From Limosilactobacillus fastidiosus (GTDB lineage: Bacteria; Bacillota; Bacilli; Lactobacillales; Lactobacillaceae): 64,000 nt of DNA. The translations under genes were made by a program, and so were the position numbers. This document shows positions 1 to 10,466 of this stretch, one piece after another. Where the stretch lies: assembly GCF_014145505.1 (NCBI RefSeq), contig NZ_JACIUZ010000041.1, positions 1-64,000 on the forward strand. The letters are read 5' to 3'. Positions within the stretch are counted from its first letter, which is position 1; each line of letters opens with the position of its first letter. Under the pieces are notes generated by a model. The model made no database searches. It saw only the letters and a list, made by a program, of their open reading frames with translations, and had not been told where the DNA came from.

Positions 1-47
1 TTGTACAATCAATTCACCACAAAAATCATGTAAAGAAGGTTATACAG

Positions 48-1283
48 ATGTCCCTAAATAATTCTATCCTAAATCTCCTCGGAATTGAAGACCGAAACAT
101 TAAAGTTCTTAATGTTGAAACAACCTCGAAAAACAATGAGCAGCTTAAAGTAATCCATGCTTCCTTATCTTATCCGGTGGCGCGCTGTAAAAATTGTGGA
201 TTTGAAACTGTGGTCAAAAATGGCTTTCGCAAAACTCATCTTCGCTTAGCGAGTCTTAATGGCATGCGGTATGAAATGATCCTGGCTAAGCAACGTTATT
301 ACTGTTCCAATTGCCAAACAACCTTCGGTGCGACAACAGATTTAACTAAGCCCAATCAGACCCTTACTCGAAAACTCAAAAGTCAAATTATGCTATTTGT
401 TCATGAAGGTATGAATGGCGAGCTAATCGCTCGCCTTTGTCATTGCTCGCCCAGCAGTGTTCGGCGGACGACTATCGAACGCGTTAAACCGCATTATCGG
501 ATGGCCGTTCTTCCTAAACACCTCTGCTTTGATGAGTTTCGTTCAACTAAGTCCATCATGTCATTTATTTGTTGTGACAGTGAAAGTCACCAACTAGTGG
601 TTAAACTTCACAATCGGCTTTCACCATCGATTATTGATTACTTTGAAAATCGTTATAGTCAAGCCGAACGAGCTCGGGTAGAATCGGTCGTTATCGACCT
701 CAATGCACAATACCAGAGCTTTATTTACCGTCTATTTCCGAATGCCCAAATCATTATTGATCGTTTTCATATTGTCCAATTGGCCGGTCGAGCTTTAGAT
801 AACTGTCGACTTAATATTCTTAAGTTCTTAGATAAACACAGTCGTGAATATAAGATTATGAAAAACCAATGGCGCTTATTTCATCTTAAGCAGACCGAAC
901 TTCACCCCGAAAAGCCTGTTTATCTCCGGGGGATAAATGAATATATGACGAAACAAAACGCTGTTGACTTAATCACCAGTAAATTCACTGACTTTAAGGT
1001 CGTTTACCAAACATATCAAGCAATTACTCAAGCCCTTCAGGAGCGTGATCCCAAACTTCTTCAAGCGGTTTTACAAAATTACCAGACTACTAATACTGAA
1101 ATGGATACTACGATCAGAACCTTTAGGAAGAACCAACAAGCAGTAATTAACAGCACCAAGTATGAATTTTCGAACGGTCCATTAGAAGGAATTAATCGGA
1201 AAATTAAAACTCTTAAACGAACCTGTTATGGGTTTGCCAATCAAAACTTTTTCTTTTTAAGAATTGATTGTCTATTTGCATAA
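48..1283 (+). CDS. ISL3-family transposase
   Basis: A 411-residue transposase that would catalyse DDE-type movement of its own element. The N-terminal third has a zinc-ribbon with two Cys pairs (CKNCG near residue 47 and CSNCQ near residue 86). A helix-turn-helix-like region follows, then the DDE catalytic core: CFDEF near residue 162, VVIDLNAQY near 215, the IIIDRFHIVQL block near 235, and the C-terminal NGPLEGINRKIK block near 377. The start is supported by AGAAGG about nine bases upstream of ATG. The length is near normal for the family and I see no frameshift, so it may be active. The family assignment is firm; the exact IS name is not known to me. Confidence 0.93.
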   Translation: MSLNNSILNLLGIEDRNIKVLNVETTSKNNEQLKVIHASLSYPVARCKNCGFETVVKNGFRKTHLRLASLNGMRYEMILAKQRYYCSNCQTTFGATTDLTKPNQTLTRKLKSQIMLFVHEGMNGELIARLCHCSPSSVRRTTIERVKPHYRMAVLPKHLCFDEFRSTKSIMSFICCDSESHQLVVKLHNRLSPSIIDYFENRYSQAERARVESVVIDLNAQYQSFIYRLFPNAQIIIDRFHIVQLAGRALDNCRLNILKFLDKHSREYKIMKNQWRLFHLKQTELHPEKPVYLRGINEYMTKQNAVDLITSKFTDFKVVYQTYQAITQALQERDPKLLQAVLQNYQTTNTEMDTTIRTFRKNQQAVINSTKYEFSNGPLEGINRKIKTLKRTCYGFANQNFFFLRIDCLFA

Positions 1284-1311
1284 AAAATACCACCCACATT
1301 TCTGTGAGTGG
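1282..1311 (-). terminator. Intrinsic terminator downstream of fusA
   Basis: On the minus strand a 9-bp stem (CCACTCACA with TGTGGGTGG, one G-U pair) with a four-base loop is followed by a T-rich run (TATTTTTT). It lies about 80 bases after the fusA stop and directly against the transposase stop codon, so the str operon terminator may be part of the IS 3' flank. Confidence 0.7.
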
Positions 1312-1388
1312 CATCGATATCCATCAATACCAGTTGACGGATACCCATTTGTCTTTAAGCTCAATTAAGGTTTAACTAGGAACTATTC

Positions 1389-3473
1389 TTAGTTATTACC
1401 GCTTTCCTTAATAATCTTTTCTTGAACAGACTTAGGAACAGCTGAATAGTGATCAAAAGTCATAGTAAAGGTACCACGACCCTGGGTAGCAGAACGAAGG
1501 GCAGTAGCGTAACCGAACATTTCTGAAAGTGGAACAAATGAGTGAATTTGTTGAGCGTTACCACGTTCTTCCATACCATCAATGGTACCACGACGAGCAG
1601 TAACTTGACCCATAACATCACCCATGTTGTCTTCAGGAACAACAATATCGACCTTCATGATTGGTTCAAGGATAACTGGATCTGCCTTCTTAGCAGCATT
1701 CTTCAAGGCGAGTGATGCAGCAACCTTGAAGGCGGCTTCACTAGAGTCGACTTCGTGGTAACTACCATCATAAAGCTTAGCGTGCATATCAACAAGTGGG
1801 TAACCTGCTAATACACCATTTTGCATAGCTTCCTTCAAACCTTGTTCAACAGCAGGAATGAATTCACGAGGAACAACACCACCAACGATGGCATCTTCGA
1901 ATTCAAATCCTTTACCTTCTTCAAGTGGTGTAAATTCAATCCAAACATCACCGTATTGACCTTTACCACCAGATTGACGAACGAACTTACCTTGTGCAGA
2001 TACCTTCTTAGTAAATGCTTCACGGTAAGAAACTTGTGGCTTACCAACAGTAACTTCAGCGTGGAATTCACGACGAAGACGTTCAACAATGATATCCAAG
2101 TGAAGTTCACCCATACCCGCAATCAAAGTTTCACCAGTTTCAGGGTTAGTTTCTGCCTTGAAAGTTGGATCTTCTTCAGCCAACTTTTGGAGACCCTTGT
2201 CCATCTTATCTTGGTCAGCCTTTGACTTAGGTTCAACTGAAACTTGGATAACTGGATCAGGGAAGTCCATTGATTCAAGTTGAAGTGGGTGATCTGGATC
2301 AGTCAAGGAATCACCAGTACCAGTATTCTTTAATCCAATAGCAGCAGCGATATCACCAGAGAACACTTCTGGAATTTCGTGTTGTTGGTTAGAGTGCATT
2401 TGAAGCAAACGACCAATACGTTCACGCTTATCCTTAGTTGCGTTAAGAACGTATGAACCTGATTGAAGTGAACCAGTGTAAACACGTAAGAAAGTCAAAC
2501 GACCAACGAATGGGTCAGTAGCAATCTTAAATGCCAAAGCAGCAAATGGCTTGTCATCACCGGCAGTCAATTCAACTTCATTACCATCAGCATCGTGAGC
2601 AACGAATGGCTTAACATCTAGTGGTGATGGTAAGTAGTCGATAACAGCATCAAGCATCATTTGGATCCCCTTATCCTTGTAAGCTGAACCAGCCAATACA
2701 GGGAAAAGTGTTTGTTCCAAAGTACCCTTACGAATAGCAGCCTTAATTTCATCAACTGAAATTTCGTCACCTTCAAGGTACTTTTCCATGATGTTATCAT
2801 CAATATCAGCCAAGGTTTCGATCAAAGCATCATGACGCTTTTGTGCTTCTTCCTTCAGGTCATCAGGAATGTCTACAGTGTCCCAATCAGTACCAAGCTT
2901 ATCTTCATCGTAAACATAAGCAACCATCTTAACCAAATCAACAACACCTGAGAAAGTATCTTCGGCACCAATTGGCATTTGAATTGGTAATGGAGTAACG
3001 TTCAAACGATCCTTGATAGTTTGAACTGAATAATCAAAGTTAGCACCAACTTTGTCCATCTTGTTAGCAAATACGATCCGTGGAACATTGAAGTCATCTG
3101 CTTGACGCCAAACAGTTTCAGTTTGTGGTTCAACCCCAGCTTGAGCATCAAGAACAGTTACGGCACCATCAAGAACCCGAAGTGCACGTTCAACTTCGAC
3201 AGTGAAGTCAACGTGTCCTGGGGTATCGATAATGTTAATCCGGTAATCCTTCCAAACGGCAGTAGTGGCTGCGGAAGTGATAGTGATACCACGTTCCTTT
3301 TCTTCATCCATCCAGTCCATTTGTGAAGCACCATCGTGGGTTTCACCAATCTTGTGAATCTTACCAGTGTAGTAAAGAATCCGTTCAGTGGCAGTCGTCT
3401 TACCGGCATCGATGTGGGCCATGATACCGATGTTACGAGTCTTGTCAAGAGGGTATTCACGTTTGTTAGCCAT
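1389..3473 (-). CDS. fusA: Elongation factor G
   Basis: Translational GTPase that drives ribosomal translocation and, with RRF, ribosome recycling in the cytosol. The 694-residue length is normal. GTPase motifs are intact: AHIDAGKT at 19-26, DTPGH at 83-87 and NKMD at 137-140. Domains II to V follow, including the domain IV loop region and an EF-G C-terminus. The start codon ATG has AGGAGAT upstream. It is the last gene of the rpsL-rpsG-fusA (str) operon; tuf is not attached downstream, where the IS sits. A terminator-like hairpin in the 137-base rpsG-fusA gap suggests that fusA level can be set separately. Confidence 0.99.
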   Translation of the reverse strand: MANKREYPLDKTRNIGIMAHIDAGKTTATERILYYTGKIHKIGETHDGASQMDWMDEEKERGITITSAATTAVWKDYRINIIDTPGHVDFTVEVERALRVLDGAVTVLDAQAGVEPQTETVWRQADDFNVPRIVFANKMDKVGANFDYSVQTIKDRLNVTPLPIQMPIGAEDTFSGVVDLVKMVAYVYDEDKLGTDWDTVDIPDDLKEEAQKRHDALIETLADIDDNIMEKYLEGDEISVDEIKAAIRKGTLEQTLFPVLAGSAYKDKGIQMMLDAVIDYLPSPLDVKPFVAHDADGNEVELTAGDDKPFAALAFKIATDPFVGRLTFLRVYTGSLQSGSYVLNATKDKRERIGRLLQMHSNQQHEIPEVFSGDIAAAIGLKNTGTGDSLTDPDHPLQLESMDFPDPVIQVSVEPKSKADQDKMDKGLQKLAEEDPTFKAETNPETGETLIAGMGELHLDIIVERLRREFHAEVTVGKPQVSYREAFTKKVSAQGKFVRQSGGKGQYGDVWIEFTPLEEGKGFEFEDAIVGGVVPREFIPAVEQGLKEAMQNGVLAGYPLVDMHAKLYDGSYHEVDSSEAAFKVAASLALKNAAKKADPVILEPIMKVDIVVPEDNMGDVMGQVTARRGTIDGMEERGNAQQIHSFVPLSEMFGYATALRSATQGRGTFTMTFDHYSAVPKSVQEKIIKESGNN

Positions 3474-3528
3474 CTTAAAAGTGTATCTCCTTCCAGAATA
3501 TGGTTATTTAAAATCGAACTTTATTTAG

Positions 3529-3568
3529 AAAAAGGGATGACGATTATTCAAATAATCTACGCCACCCC
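3529..3568 (-). terminator. Terminator-like hairpin between rpsG and fusA (attenuator candidate)
   Basis: Minus-strand RNA forms an interrupted stem (outer GGGGTG with CATCCC, inner GATTATT with AATAATC) ending in a run of five T. It sits inside the operon, 55 bases before fusA. A second hairpin, AACCGGTT with AACCAGTT, lies just upstream at 3581-3600. Together they look like a partial terminator with upstream structure, rather than an operon end, because fusA has no obvious strong promoter after it. Confidence 0.55.
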
Positions 3569-3610
3569 TGTATTGTAACTGGTTAGACAACCGGTTTCAA
3601 TTCGCAGTGA

Positions 3611-4081
3611 TTACCAACGGTAGTGTGCGAAAGCACGGTTGGCTTCAGCCATACGGTGAGTATCTTCACGCTTCTTAACTGAAGCACCAGTATTGTTTGA
3701 AGCATCAATAATTTCGCGTGCAAGACGTTCAACCATTGTGTGTTCACCACGCAACCGTGCGTATTGAACAATCCAACGAAGACCTAAAGTGGTCCGACGT
3801 TCTGGACGAACTTCGATTGGAACTTGGTAGTTTGAACCACCAACACGACGCGCCTTAACTTCAAGAACAGGCATAACGTTTTCCATAGCTTGTTCAAAAA
3901 CTTCTACAGGGTTATTACCTGTTTCATTCTTAATTTCATCAAAAGCTGCATACAAAATCTTAGTAGCAGTTCCGCGCTTACCATCGATCATCAAGTGGTC
4001 AATCAAGCTGGTAACCAACTTTGAGTTGTACATTGGATCTGGTAAAATTTCACGCTTTTGTACATGTCCTTTACGTGGCAT
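3611..4081 (-). CDS. rpsG: 30S ribosomal protein S7
   Basis: Primary binder of the 3' major domain of 16S rRNA and a nucleator of 30S head assembly; in other bacteria it is also the str operon translational regulator. The 156-residue length and sequence (N-terminal [12 protein letters not shown], central [11 protein letters not shown] near residues 77-87, C-terminal AFAHYRW) are canonical. ATG follows AGGAGG at good distance. It lies 21 bases after rpsL and 137 bases before fusA. Confidence 0.99.
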   Translation of the reverse strand: MPRKGHVQKREILPDPMYNSKLVTSLIDHLMIDGKRGTATKILYAAFDEIKNETGNNPVEVFEQAMENVMPVLEVKARRVGGSNYQVPIEVRPERRTTLGLRWIVQYARLRGEHTMVERLAREIIDASNNTGASVKKREDTHRMAEANRAFAHYRW

Positions 4082-4102
4082 TACTTAATCCCTCCTAATA
4101 TT

Positions 4103-4522
4103 TTACTTCTTATCCTTAGGCTTCTTGGTACCGTACTTAGAACGTGATTGCATCCGTCCTTCAACACCAGCAGTATCAAGAGTACCACGAATAATGTGGT
4201 AACGAACCCCAGGTAAATCCTTAACACGACCACCACGAATCAAAACAACTGAGTGTTCTTGGAGGTTGTGACCAATACCAGGGATGTAAGCAGTAACTTC
4301 AATCAAGTTTGAAAGACGTACACGGGCATACTTCCGCAAAGCTGAGTTAGGCTTCTTAGGTGTCATAGTTCCGACACGAGTAGCAACCCCACGCTTTTGT
4401 GGTGATGGAGTCTTAACTTCTTCCTTCTTAAAAGTGTTGTAAACGTAACCAAGAGCTGGTGACTTTGACTTGCCCTTGTGGCTCTTACGGCCCTTACGTA
4501 CCAATTGGTTAATGGTTGGCAT
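4103..4522 (-). CDS. rpsL: 30S ribosomal protein S12
   Basis: Decoding-centre protein of the small subunit. It is 139 residues long with the universal [12 protein letters not shown] block near residues 53-64 and the [12 protein letters not shown] loop; the lysines linked to streptomycin sensitivity look wild type. First gene of the str operon, preceded by a structured leader and a strong promoter. ATG follows AGGAAGGGG. Confidence 0.99.
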   Translation of the reverse strand: MPTINQLVRKGRKSHKGKSKSPALGYVYNTFKKEEVKTPSPQKRGVATRVGTMTPKKPNSALRKYARVRLSNLIEVTAYIPGIGHNLQEHSVVLIRGGRVKDLPGVRYHIIRGTLDTAGVEGRMQSRSKYGTKKPKDKK

Positions 4523-4554
4523 AATTTTTCCCCTTCCTAATTTTTAAGTCCACA

Positions 4555-4598
4555 CATCCAGGTGGTTCTTTTTTGCGAATAAAAAAAGTTCTTGGATG
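4555..4598 (-). promoter_or_regulatory. Long hairpin in rpsL leader near the ribosome binding site
   Basis: CATCCA and TGGATG arms enclose an inner stem of T-run against A-run, about 35 bases before the rpsL start on the minus strand. It is not a normal terminator because the T-run is inside the stem. It may take part in translational control of the str operon; that role is inferred. Confidence 0.45.
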
Positions 4599-4676
4599 AT
4601 ATTAAATTATGTGCCTTCGTTGACGCAAAGTCTGCCCAACGACAGACACCGACGTTGCTATAAAAGCACCTTTAAT

Positions 4677-4705
4677 AGGGTAGCACGGACTACTAGTAAT
4701 GTCAA
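4677..4705 (-). promoter_or_regulatory. str operon promoter
   Basis: Minus strand: TTGACA (4700-4705), 17-base spacer, TACCCT (4677-4682) with an extended TG one base before it. The -35 box lies inside one arm of a 10-bp inverted repeat, CTTCGTTGAC / GTCAACGAAG, at 4615-4624 and 4701-4710. The transcript would carry a leader of roughly 145 bases. Confidence 0.7.
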
Positions 4706-4787
4706 CGAAGTCTCAATAAATTTTCTAAGTAACATTTCGTGATTTTTACGTTATATATCTATAGCAAAACTTTTAGAGGTGATCACA

Positions 4788-5474
4788 TTGCTTTTTATAC
4801 TTATTAATAGTTGTATTCTTGCTACTTTAGCGTCCTTTACTAGTCTTTGTGCTCAACGGCAACTCAACAATCAGTTGCCATGGTCCCCTAAACGTTCTTT
4901 TTGTGATCATTGTCATCACACATTATGTTGGTGGCAACTTATCCCGCTCCTCGGCTTCGTCCTTCAATTAGGACGTTGTCACTGGTGTAACGAACGAATT
5001 TCTCTTTTTTTCCCGCTATCTGAACTAATAATCGTTTTAGTCACTATCAAGTCTTACACCCACTTCTGGTACTCCAATCTTATTATTACCTGTGTTTTAC
5101 TCTCACTATTATACCTTTCAACAACCGATTTTATTGCTCAAGTGATCTATCCAGCTGCCTTAATTGGTTTGTTTCCGCTCACCCTTATTCTTCCCCAGCA
5201 ACATTTTTCAATTATAAATATTACTATTGAACTCATAATTATTTCCGCTTTCATTTTTTCACTCCAAACGATTACTAAAGGACTTGGTACAGGGGATATT
5301 GAATTTATCCTCGCAACCGACTTAATTTGGCACTGGGAAGCAACTGCTCAAATCGTTTTAATTGGCTGCTTACTCACTCTTATTCCAGCAGTAATAAAAA
5401 AGGACAGGAAACTGCCTCTCGTCCCCGGATTAGCTCTTGGTTTTATCCTGAGGCTGCTTTTCTGTCCCTACTAA
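4788..5474 (+). CDS. Prepilin peptidase, A24 family (ComC-like)
   Basis: Membrane aspartyl protease that would cleave and N-methylate type IV-like prepilins, here most likely the competence pseudopilins. N-terminal half: two zinc-type Cys pairs (CDHCH and CHWCNER) between the first membrane segments. C-terminal half: catalytic aspartates in TTDFIAQ and in the GTGDIEF motif. I prefer the TTG at 4788 because AGAGGTG lies six bases before it; the GTG at 4779 overlaps that Shine-Dalgarno sequence. It stands alone, away from any comG operon, and its 3' end overlaps the convergent gene by 45 bases. Confidence 0.9.
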   Translation: MLFILINSCILATLASFTSLCAQRQLNNQLPWSPKRSFCDHCHHTLCWWQLIPLLGFVLQLGRCHWCNERISLFFPLSELIIVLVTIKSYTHFWYSNLIITCVLLSLLYLSTTDFIAQVIYPAALIGLFPLTLILPQQHFSIINITIELIIISAFIFSLQTITKGLGTGDIEFILATDLIWHWEATAQIVLIGCLLTLIPAVIKKDRKLPLVPGLALGFILRLLFCPY

Positions 5475-6644
5475 GGTTTCATCGATCAAATCGTCCCTTA
5501 TTTTAACAAGAAATAATTGTTCGCCATATTGAGCAAGGTTTTCAATATTTTGTAGTAACAATAGTAACCATGAAAATGAAAGAGCAAATTCAATCAACTC
5601 AAACGCCGTTAATGATAAGTAATTTGCTAGTTTAAAAACAATATATTCTGCTCCCATCACCGCACCAATTACATAAGAAATCGTCAAAAATTGCTTAGTT
5701 ACTTCCGGCAAGATCCACTTAATTGCAACAATTAAAATTAGCATAATATAAACTAACCACATTGAAATCCGGTCATGAAGAATATGAAACTTGGGATCAT
5801 TGGGGAATAATCCGATCGCTGCAATACAAGCAGCCTCACCATATAATAACCAGCGCAATAATTGCGTCTTTACTCCTGGATACTTTCGTTGCAAATTAAC
5901 AAAAAGATAGTCAACTAGTGCAATCATTAATAATCCTGAAAAGATTAGGGTCACATTAAATTGTAAATTCGCTGAATTCTGTGATGTCCCTAAAAAGCTA
6001 AAATTATGTTTCCACCAATCCCGAGTAGAATTCGTAAGCATAGAAAATAGCATCCCACCAATAATCATAATCGTTAATAAGTTAGTAATGATTCCTGAGG
6101 TAAGAGTCAAGGCAAGGTTAATCATTAAATAATTAATTAACGCAATAATTACAAAAACAAAAGTAGTTGAAGTATAAATATCAAAACGCGCATCCGTAAA
6201 AATCTTTCCTAACAACCAAAAGAAAGCTGTAAATGAGAAAGCAATAATCAACCCACAAGCAATTGTAATTGTCGGTAAGCTTCGCCAATAAACATTCTTC
6301 GTCGGCCCATTATTCCGTAATTTAGTAATAATAAAACTAACTACAAAGACAAACAACCCACTTATCAAACTTAGTAACATCGAACCATTGGCAATCGAAT
6401 AATCCCCGGTAATTGGTACAGTTCTCATATGGTGATTACGACAAAAAATAAAAAATGCAATTGTTAATAGAATAGCTGGTAAAATGTACCAATATAACTT
6501 AATTTTTGGTAATTGATCAGTTACTTTTGAAGGTCTAATAGTAATTTCATTATGATTAACATTTAATTCTAGTTGTTCATTTGACTTAAAACCCGTCTTT
6601 TTCATTGCTGACGCTGGAATTTCAATAGTGTATTTTTTTGACAT
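5430..6644 (-). CDS. AbrB-type N-terminal domain fused to DUF998-like membrane protein
   Basis: About 404 residues. Residues 1-45 resemble a SpoVT/AbrB swapped-hairpin DNA-binding or dimerisation domain (KKYTIEIPASAMKKTGFK and a LELNVNHNEITIRPS segment). The rest contains about ten hydrophobic segments similar to DUF998 membrane proteins, with a HDRISMW motif near residue 290. The start at 6644 follows GGGAG; a longer reading to 6674 lacks a ribosome site. Function is unknown: the fusion suggests a membrane-bound regulator or a protein that uses the AbrB fold only for oligomerisation. It overlaps the 3' end of the convergent prepilin peptidase. Confidence 0.75.
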   Translation of the reverse strand: MSKKYTIEIPASAMKKTGFKSNEQLELNVNHNEITIRPSKVTDQLPKIKLYWYILPAILLTIAFFIFCRNHHMRTVPITGDYSIANGSMLLSLISGLFVFVVSFIITKLRNNGPTKNVYWRSLPTITIACGLIIAFSFTAFFWLLGKIFTDARFDIYTSTTFVFVIIALINYLMINLALTLTSGIITNLLTIMIIGGMLFSMLTNSTRDWWKHNFSFLGTSQNSANLQFNVTLIFSGLLMIALVDYLFVNLQRKYPGVKTQLLRWLLYGEAACIAAIGLFPNDPKFHILHDRISMWLVYIMLILIVAIKWILPEVTKQFLTISYVIGAVMGAEYIVFKLANYLSLTAFELIEFALSFSWLLLLLQNIENLAQYGEQLFLVKIRDDLIDETLVGTEKQPQDKTKS

Positions 6645-6727
6645 TTTTTCTCCCAAAAAGTAATGGAGAACCATAGTAACTTAAACTACAGTTCCCCTGA
6701 CGTTAATTATCCAATATCTAAAATAGC

Positions 6728-6763
6728 AAAAAGGACCATGACAATCAAGTCACGGTCCTTTTT
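6728..6763 (-). terminator. rpoBC operon terminator
   Basis: Minus strand stem AAAAAGGACCGTG with CATGGTCCTTTTT and a short AT-rich loop, right after the rpoC stop. The arms make it work on both strands, so it also insulates the region from transcription of the opposite strand. Confidence 0.9.
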
Positions 6764-6777
6764 CAAATATTAGTTAA

Positions 6778-9700
6778 TTAGTTTTGCTTGTCTTCTTCCT
6801 TCATCTTGGCTTCTAAGTCCTTAATGGAGTAAGCAGCAACATTAACTTCCTTTGGCTTAATGTTCCGGTATGTACTCATACCAGTACCGGCAGGAATAAT
6901 TTTACCGATAATAACATTTTCCTTCAAACCAACTAACGGATCATTCTTACCCCGAATAGCAGCATCAGTCAGAACACGAGTAGTTTCCTGGAATGAAGCG
7001 GCTGATAAGAAACTATTAGTTTCAAGGGCAGCCTTAGTAATCCCTAAGATAACAGGACGAGCTGTAGCTGGAATGTTACCAGCTATCAATGTCTTGTAGT
7101 TAGCATCACGGAATTGACCAATATCCATCAATTGTCCTGGCAACATATCAGTGTCACCTGGATCCATGACACGAACTTTCCGCATCATTTGACGAATCAT
7201 GATTTCAACGTGCTTGTCTAACAAATCAATCCCCTGCATACGGTAAACCTTTTGAACTTCAGCAAGAAGATATGTTTCTGTAGAAAGGACATCACGCACA
7301 CGAATTAGTTCCTTAGGATCAATTGAACCTTCGTTAAGGGCACTACCACGGTGGATAAAGTCACCTTCAGCCACCCGCATCCGAGCAGTAATTGGTAAGG
7401 TGTATGTCCGAGTATCAGTTTCACCCTTAACAGTAACATCTTTAGTCCGTTCTGCAGGATTTTCTTCGATAGACTCAACTTCACCAGTAACTTCAGTGAT
7501 TGTTGCACGCCCCTTAGGATTACGTGCTTCAACAATTTCTTGGATACGTGGAAGACCTTGGGTGATATCATCGTTACCGGCAACCCCACCAGTGTGGAAG
7601 TTACGTAAGGTTAATTGAGTACCTGGTTCACCGATTGATTGAGCTGCAACAGTACCAACAGCTTCACCAGCTTCAACACGATCACCAGTAGCAGCGTTCC
7701 GGCCGTAGCAGCGTTCACAAACTCCATGTTCAGTGTTACAAGTAAATGCAGAACGAATCGTAACCTTCTTAACACCAGCATCCACAATCTTTTGTGCCAT
7801 TTCTTCATCAATCAGAACGTTCTTACCAACGATCTTTTCACCAGTCTTTGGATCAAATACTGACTTCATCGTGTAACGACCCATAATCCGATCGTAAAGT
7901 GGTTCGATCATTTCGTTACCATTTGTAATTGCAGTAACTTCAAGACCACGATCAGTTCCACAGTCTTTTTCACGAACAACAACGTCTTGAGCAACATCAA
8001 CCAACCGCCGAGTTAAGTAACCTGAGTTGGCAGTCTTCAAAGCGGTATCAGTCATCCCCTTACGAGCACCGTGAGAGGAAATGAACATTTCCAGAACTGA
8101 CAAACCTTCATAGAAGTTAGAAAGAACTGGCAATTCCATAATTTTACCGTTTGGTGAAGCCATTAACCCACGCATCCCGGCAAGCTGTGTAAAGTTAGAA
8201 ATATTACCACGAGCACCTGAATCAGACATCATGTTGATTGGGTTGTGGATGTCCATGTGTTCAATCAACTTGTTCTGAACTTCATCCTTGGCATCATTCC
8301 AAATACCAATAACCCGATCATAACGTTCATCATCAGTAATTAGTCCACGACGGAACTGCTTAGTAACTAAGTTAACTTGCTTACGAGCTTTCTTAATGAT
8401 TTCTGGCTTTTCAGGCAAGTCATGAATATCCGACATCGCAGTTGTCAAACCGGAAATAGTTGATTCATAGTAACCAAGATCCTTAATCCGGTCAAGGAAC
8501 AATGAAGTCTTAGTAACCTTGTACTTCTTGTAAACTTCAGCAATTAAGTCAGACAAGAAGCCCTTCTTAAATGGCGGAACAAGTGGCGCATTTTCAAGGT
8601 AGTCATTGATATTCTCACCAGGATCGAGGAAGAAACGATCATCAACACCATTAGTAATATTATCTGCAGTTGGTTCGTTAATGTAGTTAAAATCCTTAGG
8701 AAGGATCCGGTTAAACAATAACTTACCAACACTGGTTACCATGATCTTACCACGTTGTTCTTCAGTGAATGGCTTATCAGGAAATGCGGAAACTTGTACA
8801 CCAACACGTGTTTGCAATGAAACATAGTTGTTCCGGTATGCCATTTCAGCTTCATCGGTATCTTTAAAGATCATTCCTTCACCTTCACGACCCTTATCTT
8901 CAGTGGTCATGTAGTAGTTACCGATAACCATATCCTGAGATGGGGAAACAATTGGTTCTCCATCACGAGGACTCAAAATGTGAGAAGCGGCAAGCATAAG
9001 TAACCGTGCTTCAGCTTGTGCTTCATCCGAAAGTGGTACGTGGATCGCCATCTGATCCCCATCAAAATCGGCATTATAAGCTGTACATACCAATGGGTGA
9101 AGACGCATTGACTTACCAGAAACTAGAATTGGTTCAAAAGCCTGAATACCTAACCGGTGCAGAGTAGGGGCTCGGTTAAGAAGAACAGGGTGTTCCTTAA
9201 TAACATCTTCAAGAACATCAAAGACATCATCATCCCGGCGATCAATCTTCCGCTTAGCTGCCTTAACGTTAGCAGATAAACCACGCTTAACCAATTCATG
9301 CATAATGAATGGCTTAAATAATTCAAGAGCCATTGGAACCGGAAGTCCCATTTGGTTCATTCGTAATGATGGACCAACATCAATAACTGAACGACCAGAG
9401 TAGTCAACCCGCTTACCAAGTAAGTTTTGACGGAAACGTCCTTGCTTACCCTTAAGAAGGTGAGAAAGTGACTTCAATGGACGGTTACCAGGCCCAGAAA
9501 CTGGACGACCTCGACGACCATTATCAATCAAAGCATCAACTGCTTCTTGAAGCATCCGTTTTTCATTTTGAACAATGATTCCAGGAGCTTGTAATTTCAG
9601 AAGCCGCTTTAAACGGTTATTCCGGTTAATAACACGCCGGTACAAATCGTTCAAATCGGAAGTAGCGAAACGACCACCCTCAAGTTGAACCATTGGACGT

Positions 9701-10413
9701 AAGTCAGGTGGCATAACTGGAATAACATCAAGAACCATCCATTCAGGTTTGTTACCAGACTTAATGAAGGCCTCTAAAATATCCAATCGCCGAATAGCGC
9801 GGGTTCGCTTTTGACCAGTTGCTTCTTTCAACTCTTCTTTCAGTTCTGCTGCTTCCTTTTCAAGGTCAACATCAGCTAATAACTTTTTAATAGCGGCGGC
9901 ACCCATTTCAGCAGTAAAGCGGTCACCAAATTCAGCTTTCTTATCACGATATTCAGCTTCAGAAAGAAGTTGTTTCTTTTCAAGTGGGGTATCACCTGGA
10001 TCTAAAACAACGTATGAAGCAAAGTAAATAACTTCTTCAAGTGAGCGTGGACTCATGTCTAAGACAAGACCCATCCGACTTGGAATCCCCTTGAAGTACC
10101 AAATATGTGAAACTGGAGCAGCCAATTCGATGTGACCCATCCGTTCACGACGAACCTTTGAACTAGTAACTTCAACACCACAGCGGTCACAGACACGACC
10201 CTTGTAGCGAATCCGCTTGTACTTACCACAAGCACATTCATAGTCCTTAGTTGGGCCAAAGATTCGTTCGTCAAACAGACCTTGCTTTTCTGGCTTTAAA
10301 GTCCGGTAGTTGATTGTTTCGGGCTTCTTAACTTCCCCATAAGACCAACTACGGATTTTATCTGGTGATGCCAGGCCGATCTGCATACTTTCAAATTTAT
10401 TGACATCAATCAA
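6778..10413 (-). CDS. rpoC: DNA-directed RNA polymerase subunit beta'
   Basis: Largest catalytic subunit of RNA polymerase. At 1211 residues it is normal for Firmicutes. N-terminal zinc ribbon [20 protein letters not shown] lies near residues 60-79, the Mg-binding NADFDGDQM near 450, and the second zinc cluster with [13 protein letters not shown] near 880. The start is TTG at 10413, set by GGAGGAAAAATCC just upstream. It follows rpoB by 53 bases in one transcript. Confidence 0.99.
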   Translation of the reverse strand: MIDVNKFESMQIGLASPDKIRSWSYGEVKKPETINYRTLKPEKQGLFDERIFGPTKDYECACGKYKRIRYKGRVCDRCGVEVTSSKVRRERMGHIELAAPVSHIWYFKGIPSRMGLVLDMSPRSLEEVIYFASYVVLDPGDTPLEKKQLLSEAEYRDKKAEFGDRFTAEMGAAAIKKLLADVDLEKEAAELKEELKEATGQKRTRAIRRLDILEAFIKSGNKPEWMVLDVIPVMPPDLRPMVQLEGGRFATSDLNDLYRRVINRNNRLKRLLKLQAPGIIVQNEKRMLQEAVDALIDNGRRGRPVSGPGNRPLKSLSHLLKGKQGRFRQNLLGKRVDYSGRSVIDVGPSLRMNQMGLPVPMALELFKPFIMHELVKRGLSANVKAAKRKIDRRDDDVFDVLEDVIKEHPVLLNRAPTLHRLGIQAFEPILVSGKSMRLHPLVCTAYNADFDGDQMAIHVPLSDEAQAEARLLMLAASHILSPRDGEPIVSPSQDMVIGNYYMTTEDKGREGEGMIFKDTDEAEMAYRNNYVSLQTRVGVQVSAFPDKPFTEEQRGKIMVTSVGKLLFNRILPKDFNYINEPTADNITNGVDDRFFLDPGENINDYLENAPLVPPFKKGFLSDLIAEVYKKYKVTKTSLFLDRIKDLGYYESTISGLTTAMSDIHDLPEKPEIIKKARKQVNLVTKQFRRGLITDDERYDRVIGIWNDAKDEVQNKLIEHMDIHNPINMMSDSGARGNISNFTQLAGMRGLMASPNGKIMELPVLSNFYEGLSVLEMFISSHGARKGMTDTALKTANSGYLTRRLVDVAQDVVVREKDCGTDRGLEVTAITNGNEMIEPLYDRIMGRYTMKSVFDPKTGEKIVGKNVLIDEEMAQKIVDAGVKKVTIRSAFTCNTEHGVCERCYGRNAATGDRVEAGEAVGTVAAQSIGEPGTQLTLRNFHTGGVAGNDDITQGLPRIQEIVEARNPKGRATITEVTGEVESIEENPAERTKDVTVKGETDTRTYTLPITARMRVAEGDFIHRGSALNEGSIDPKELIRVRDVLSTETYLLAEVQKVYRMQGIDLLDKHVEIMIRQMMRKVRVMDPGDTDMLPGQLMDIGQFRDANYKTLIAGNIPATARPVILGITKAALETNSFLSAASFQETTRVLTDAAIRGKNDPLVGLKENVIIGKIIPAGTGMSTYRNIKPKEVNVAAYSIKDLEAKMKEEDKQN

Positions 10414-10466
10414 AGGATTTTTCCTCCTTATTTTAGTAGTTTACGTTCAGTGCTAAGTAAAACAAA

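Larger units (their letters stand above)
1..1365 (+). mobile_element. ISL3-family insertion sequence, left end outside window
   Basis: The first 1.3 kb is a transposase gene with short flanks, typical of ISL3-family elements of lactobacilli. The left terminal repeat lies outside the window, so the inverted repeats cannot be paired. The right boundary is not resolved; the 1313-1365 stretch after the gene matches no host gene and contains a short sequence (about 1346-1365) that could be the terminal repeat, which is a guess. The element abuts the 3' end of the str operon. Confidence 0.6.

Noticed and set aside
1821-2225. 134-codon frame antisense to fusA
   Set aside because: Shadow frame of a highly expressed gene with biased codons; no start signals.
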